A stretch of 64,000 nucleotides of DNA from Patagioenas fasciata (taxonomy: Eukaryota; Chordata; Aves; Columbiformes; Columbidae), in the NCBI RefSeq assembly GCF_037038585.1, contig NC_092523.1:439001-503000 (forward strand). The letters are read 5' to 3'. The translations under genes and the position numbers were made by a program. Below, one piece after another: positions 59,501-64,000 of this stretch (position 1 is the stretch's first letter; every line of letters starts with the position of its first letter). The notes under the pieces are model-generated. The model did not search any database. It saw only the letters and a list, made by a program, of their open reading frames with translations, and was not told the origin of the DNA.

Positions 59501-62500
59501 CCCTTGGATGCCCAGCCACACCATTAGTGAAAGAGCGAGCACAGCCCAGACCACAAATGTTATTTTTCCTAGCCATATCTCTGAAGAATTCCTGGCAGTT
59601 TGCAGCAGTGAGAATTTAAGCTATAGTAACAATAAATTCAGAAACAGCAGTTCCTGTTAGCTCCTGTTTTGAACCTTTTTATTTCAAAGCAAAAGGTGCT
59701 GAGCAGGCTCTAAATGAACCAGACCCATGGTGACCGAAGTCCAGTCCTGCAGCGATTCGGGGCAGAACCTGCACGCTGCAGCGCGGCTGGAACCACAGCT
59801 TTCGCGTCTCTGATTCGTTTCACCTGACTTTCAAGTCTGCTCAGTTGTTTCAGCTCTTTCCTGAGGCTGATGAAACGACTGCTGGGTGGCTGGAGCTCCG
59901 CGGGTTTCCCCACGCGCAGGACAGCACCAAGCACACCGCGCTGCACCGATGCCTGCTGCCCTGTCCCCGCTGTCCCCGCTGTCCCCGCTGCCTCTGCTCG
60001 GGTTGCAGACCAATTCACACACCAGTGGTGTGACCAGGTGCTCAGAGCTGCCTCAGCCCTCTTATGCTGTAAAAGCTCCTGGCCATGGAGGGGCCGCGTC
60101 CTCGGGAGCCACAGCAGATGTTCTGGCCTCTGCGTGTCTGCTCTCCAGGAATCTTAAGACCCATCACACAATAGATGTTGGCATCCCAGCCTGTTCTTCC
60201 TAAGGATGGGCAGCAGGGGATGCGGTGAATTTCTTTTTACAATTGCCATGTATTGTGCCAACTTAAGATGTGTAAGTGGCTATATATCAGAGAATGGTTT
60301 GGGTTGGAAGGGACCTTAAAGATCATCCATGAAAGCACTGGAGGGAATAAGGAGGTACAGTGCAGTGGAAAATGCAAAAGAATATTCTTTTCTGTGGCTG
60401 AAAATATTTGTGCTTTTTCATCTTTTTTCCTGCAGATATTGCAATCCTGGGAATGGACATCGACGTGCAAACCATAGAGGACAACGTCATCAGCTTGGAG
60501 ATGCTGTTTAAAACGTGGCTGCACGACTACGGCACAGAGAGAGAACACGTCCACCTCCTGCTGCCCTCGGGAGCCTTCGGCCACGCCACCGCGCCCAAGC
60601 CCAGCCTAAGTATTGAATTTTCTCTCCCCCCCTGCAGAGAGCTCCTAAATTCCACAGCCTTAAAGATCACCCAGGCCCCTCCTATGGCACATTCCCTCAC
60701 ACCTGGAGGCCCACGAAGGGTCCCTGGGTGACTTGGGCAGCTCTCTGGGGTTCCTTTTGTCTCCAGCTGAGCAGGACCATTTGCTTACAGTATATCCAGG
60801 TTACTGCTGATAAATCATTTTCACTCTGCGGCAAAAACGTGCCTTGAAGAGTACGTGAATTTGCAGCTGCTTGGTCAAAGGGGCTTTACATACTGAGAGC
60901 CAAGGACCTTCTGGCTCAGCTGCAGAGCCCTACAATTGTGTTCCTTGAGTTTGATACTAAAAGTGTGTGCCAGAGCTGCACTTAAAATAAAGGCTGTCTT
61001 ACAAAGGGACTTGGCTTGTATTTAGATCTATTGATTTAGCACTGAAATAGCTAATGTTCTGTCTGGAGCTGCCAGCAGTTGTAATAATTCATGGGAAAGT
61101 TTATAAGGAATATGTAATTTTTTTCCTTTACTTGTCTGAGTCCAAATCCATAATCCATGCTTAGGTGAGCACTGAGAACACCCTCAGCTCCAGCAGACAC
61201 AGGTGTTTCCCGTAAGGTGTTGTGAACTGTACTGTCACCATTGCACGGCCATGGGAATCTGCACATGCGGTTATTGTAGAATGGTTTGGGTTGGAGGGAC
61301 CTCCCCAGCCCCCAGCCCCCCTGCCATGACAGGGACATCTTCACCAGCTCAGGTTGCTCAGAGCCCTGTCCAGCCTGGCCTGGGATGTCTCAGGGATGGT
61401 TCATCCACCACTTCCCTGGGTACCTGCCCAGGCTCTCACCAACCCCCCAGGGAAGAATTCCTTCCTGACATCTGATATAAATCTCCCCTCTTTCAGTGTA
61501 AAACTGTCACCCCTTGTCCTGTCCTGTCACTCCATGTCCTTGTAAAAAGTCCCTCTCCAGCTTTCCTGTAGGTCCCTTCAGGTGCTGGAGGCTGCTCCAA
61601 GGTCTCCCTGGAGCTTCTCTTCTCCAGGTTGAACACCCCACAGACACAGAGAAGGTGTCAGGAACCGCGTGGCCCTGGGACACGAGCGCCTGTCCCCTCT
61701 GCAGCTGCTGCTCGTCGCCAAAGCTGCCATCACCTGCCCAGCTACCAGCCAGCCCTTGTTTCAGTAACATTCTGAGCGTGGGGTGTTTCCTGGTGTGTAA
61801 AATGGGGATGGATTGTTGCCTTGTGTCACAAACTGCAGCGTGTTCTCCCCTTAACATTTGCTGTTGCTAGAAAACATTGATTTAGTGTTTATAAGTGCTT
61901 TGAGCATGTAATGTGCTAAAAATCGCTATTTCCAGCAGTCTAAACCAATCTCCTCCTCCTAGTGTGCCTGAAGTGCGACTTGCAGGAGAGATTGCTTGAC
62001 CCAGCTCTACTTTCCGGGGCGGCTGACGGCACCACGAGAGCAGCAGATGTGGGTTCCCCGTGCCAGACGGCAGCCTGGCCAGCTACGGTGCTGCACAAAC
62101 TCCGGGTTGTGAAGTAGGTGTTACGTGCTTCACACTTGTTAACTGGAAGACTGAAAGAGCAGCCTTCACTCTTTCTGTGCAGTTTCATGCAGGACCTGGT
62201 AACATCACCATAGAGCACTGGGGTCCTCAAAGGGCTCGTGAGCAAAATTCCGATGCCAGAGACCCTCGCCTGCTGTAACTTAGCAGAACAGCACAACCCA
62301 CACATGCAGACGGGGCGCAGGGTCAAAAATGTTGTTACCCTGTCACCAGCACTTTGTGAGTGTGACACCACAGATGTCATTCATGCAACAGATACTTCCC
62401 TCCAGTGTGAAGTTCTGTAGATTGCAGCCATTGCTCCATGGATAATTCTGCTTCTCCCATTACCTAATGAGGCCACAGCAATTAACTTCATATTAGAGCC

Positions 62501-63398
62501 TGAGCCGACTAGTTGACTAGTAGTAAAAAAGCAAGCAAAGTCTCATAGTACTGTGTGACCACATATAATTGATTCACTTTCCCATTGGCAGTCTATGGCT
62601 GGGAAGCACAGAGCACAAGAGGAGTGATGCTCTCTCGTGTCTTGTCTGAGGTTTATTTATAGGAAAAAAAAATGTGTAATTTTTGAACTGTACAGGTTTT
62701 CTTAAAATGATGCTCATCCTGTCGGCAGCTGGAGAGCGCTGAGCTATCTGTGCGTGAACGGCCGCAGCCCAAGCACCGAACCCGCTCGCCAGTGCCCTGT
62801 CGCGAGGCCGCAGCGCCCTGTGCGCGGGCAGCGTCCAGCACTGGGCTGTTGGTGGGGCAGGGAGGCTCTGCGCAGTAGAGCCCCCGTCGGCTAAGTGACG
62901 GATAACGCAGTCCAGTAAAAATCACTTAGGCAGAGATGTAATTGCCTGGGTGAGTTATTGCCCCAGAGGCCAGATTAGCACTCTGCTTTGTGTAAATGTA
63001 CGAAGATCGGATTTACTTCTTGGCGTGCTGTTGTCAATGCAGATACAAGGGAATCTGGAAATCAGAAGGAAAGGCTCCTTTCACTGCAAGCAGACTTTTC
63101 TGCAAGGTTGCACAGGGACAGCAGCACAGACGCGAAGTGCTGTAGCAGCACTGTGCTGGGCTGCCACAGCCCCTCGCCCCGGGGGGCGCCCGCGGGTTCC
63201 CGCCGGCTGCGCGTTCGCTGGCGCATTGGGTCGCTAACCCGAGCTGTGCTCCGCAGGGCGCTGAAGGCCGAAGGCGTCTGCGAGTCTGTGCTCCACGGCC
63301 TGCCCCTCATCATCAGGCCCACGAGCTGCTGGCAGCTGGACTGGGATGAACTGGAGATCAACCAGCACAGCTTCCACGCTCTGTGCCACAGCCTCCTG
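50257..63398 (+). CDS. M1AP: Meiosis 1 associated protein, first six coding exons (continues past window)
   Basis: Six exons with good splice sites and matching phases: 50257-50505, 51792-51959, 58239-58416, 60436-60609, 61963-62113 and 63257-63398. They total 1062 nt (354 codons) of a protein of about 530 residues in mammals. They align in order with mammalian M1AP: the N-terminal SRTLIVDATSPSWANTCSVL region, QDALQQFKQHSRH, ITILTSQPSKEMVKQLE, LGMDIDVQTIEDNVISLEML, MCLKCDLQERLL, and GLPLIIRPTSCWQLDWDELE. M1AP is a germ-cell protein needed for male meiotic progression and recombination. No stop or frameshift is visible. The start ATG lies in GCCATGA after a probable 5' UTR splice acceptor at 50212. 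The C-terminal exons lie beyond 64000. Confidence 0.94.
50506..51791 (+). other. M1AP intron 1
   Basis: Contains a minus-strand CR1 tail and otherwise short frames only; no nested gene is recognised. Confidence 0.7.
50957..51100 (-). mobile_element. CR1 LINE 3' end
   Basis: Reverse CR1 tail: ATCACAGAATCACTGAATCA, TTTAGGTTGGAAAAGACCCT and GAGATCATTGAGTCCATCCA. Confidence 0.88.
51792..51959 (+). CDS. M1AP: M1AP coding exon 2
   Basis: 56 codons between TTTCGCAG and GTGAGG. Reads AVRESFPRVQACLSELRSLP to QFKQHSRHSAHGALE. Very GC-rich, at the edge of a CpG-dense block. Confidence 0.93.
53996..54455. repeat. 46-bp minisatellite, exactly ten copies
   Basis: GTCGGTGC begins every 46 bp from 53996 to 54455, ten units with almost no variation except C/G at one site (GTGCCGTGAG or GTGCGGTGAG), in the order C C G G G C C G G G. 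Each unit contains GCCCGGCGGGACAG and TTCACCTGGGGC. Confidence 0.96.
54735..54800 (+). mobile_element. CR1 LINE 3' end
   Basis: Plus-strand tail: GGACTCGATGACCTTGAGGG, TCTTCCAACCGGAATGACTC and TATGATTCTGTTATTCTAAG. Confidence 0.88.
58239..58416 (+). CDS. M1AP: M1AP coding exon 3
   Basis: 178 nt after TGTTCCAG. Starts ITILTSQPSKEMVKQLENNL and ends one base into a codon before GTGAGT. The acidic C-terminal part (EAVEQGGPAEEPGGS) is less conserved. Confidence 0.93.
60288..60335 (-). mobile_element. CR1 LINE 3' tail, short
   Basis: Reverse tail AGAGAATGGTTTGGGTTGGA then AGGGACCTTAAAGATCATCC, within M1AP intron 3, about 100 bp before exon 4. Confidence 0.8.
60436..60609 (+). CDS. M1AP: M1AP coding exon 4
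   Basis: 174 nt after CCTGCAG, reading IAILGMDIDVQTIEDNVISL to ATAPKPSL. Ends in the first base of the next Met codon before a non-canonical-context but valid GTATTG donor. Confidence 0.92.
61275..61650 (-). mobile_element. CR1 LINE 3' fragment
   Basis: Reverse CR1: AGAATGGTTTGGGTTGGAGG through CAGCCTGGCCTGGGATGTCT and CTTCTCTTCTCCAGGTTGAA, about 370 bp, within M1AP intron 4. Confidence 0.9.
61963..62113 (+). CDS. M1AP: M1AP coding exon 5
   Basis: 151 nt after CTCCTAG. Reads CLKCDLQERLLDPALLSGAA and ends LHKLRVVK with a GTAGGT donor. The middle (TTRAADVGSPCQ) differs from mammals and is about four residues shorter. Confidence 0.9.
63257..63398 (+). CDS. M1AP: M1AP coding exon 6
   Basis: 142 nt after CTCCGCAG. 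Reads ALKAEGVCESVLHGLPLIIR then PTSCWQLDWDELEINQHSFH to HSLL, with a GTGAGT donor, phase 0. This is the best conserved block of the protein. Confidence 0.95.
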
Positions 63399-64000
63399 GT
63401 GAGTGTGCGCAGGCTGCAGCCTCGTGGCAGGGATTGCCCCAGGAAGGAGCTGTTAGTGCACACTTAGCGAGACCTGTGCAGCCCATGCCAGAAAATGCTT
63501 CAAAAGCTGCAGCTTCCTCTCACGGGCCAGAGCTGGGCTTGTAAATCCTCCCAGCCGGTGCATCCTCTGGAAAGATGCTACAGCACGTCAAACCTTAGAG
63601 AAGACTCCCTGGCCTATCAGAAATCCGGTGTTTGCGGGTATGGGGGGCAGAAGTCAGGGTTGGAGTTAGACATGCATCTCTGACTGCGAAAATGATTCAC
63701 CAAGGCTGGGGATGTGGAGGACTTCCCATTACTAACAAGTCATAAAGCCAAATTGGATGTTTTTCTTAAGAATTGACTTGCATTCAGTTAAAGCCCCAAA
63801 CTTCATACTGTCCTCAACTGTAATGCAGAATAGCGTCCTTATTCTGATGTGTGCGACTATCTCTGCTCCTGAACCCAGCAGCCCCTGCAGCAAAAGCGCT
63901 GGAAGAAGCGGCTATTGCCTGTTGTTCACATTGGGTTTGGTTTTTGCTGTTTAGAAAAGGAAGTGGATGCTTTTGGCCAAACGCGAGCCACAGAACAGTA
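63399..64000 (+). other. M1AP intron 6 (start)
   Basis: No further exon is recognised before the window end. Confidence 0.6.

Overview
The window reads as a bird genome. Evidence: several truncated CR1 retroposon 3' ends (including the tandem ATTCTATG-type tail), avian-style endogenous retroviruses (one primed by tRNA-Trp), GC-rich compact introns, CpG islands, and split vertebrate genes. No bacterial features, CRISPR array or operon is present. The long open frames over repeats and CpG islands are best read as by-products of base composition.

Layout. (1) 1-19.4 kb is a macrosatellite: two complete units and one partial unit of 6.9-7.7 kb in direct tandem (7736 bp, 6935 bp, then about 4.75 kb), nearly identical until about 19.1 kb. 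Each unit holds a roughly 3 kb pyrimidine-rich array of about 57-bp monomers, two or three related modules of about 750 bp, a 980-bp internally deleted provirus with a 6-bp target duplication, and a 1.8 kb spacer. (2) 19.5-20.24 kb is a 52-bp minisatellite abutting a CpG island (20.2-21.0 kb), followed by about 4 kb of AT-rich DNA with no recognised gene. (3) 25.3-30.3 kb, minus strand: a MROH-like (maestro HEAT-like repeat) gene with phase-consistent exons but an in-frame stop. (4) 31.2-32.9 kb, plus strand: the C-terminal four exons of an Aurora B/C kinase gene with an in-frame stop and no N-lobe exons. (5) 35.76-35.95 kb, minus strand: a full-length U2 snRNA gene with a 3' box, a PSE-like element and three octamer motifs, facing an NRF1/ETS-type CpG-island promoter. 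(6) 37.3-39.96 kb: two minus-strand ERV remnants with gag-like fossils and different primer binding sites. (7) 40-45 kb: further CpG islands and minisatellites. (8) 50.2-63.4 kb, plus strand: the first six coding exons (354 codons) of M1AP, a meiosis gene, continuing past the window end.

The intact-looking genes are U2 (splicing) and M1AP (male meiosis). They are functionally unrelated to each other and to the two damaged genes. The most unusual part is the macrosatellite: a fossil provirus was fixed into a larger repeat before amplification, one unit lost a module by unequal crossover, and the 57-bp monomer equals 19 codons, so long antisense frames stay open. I cannot identify the species or chromosome from the sequence alone.
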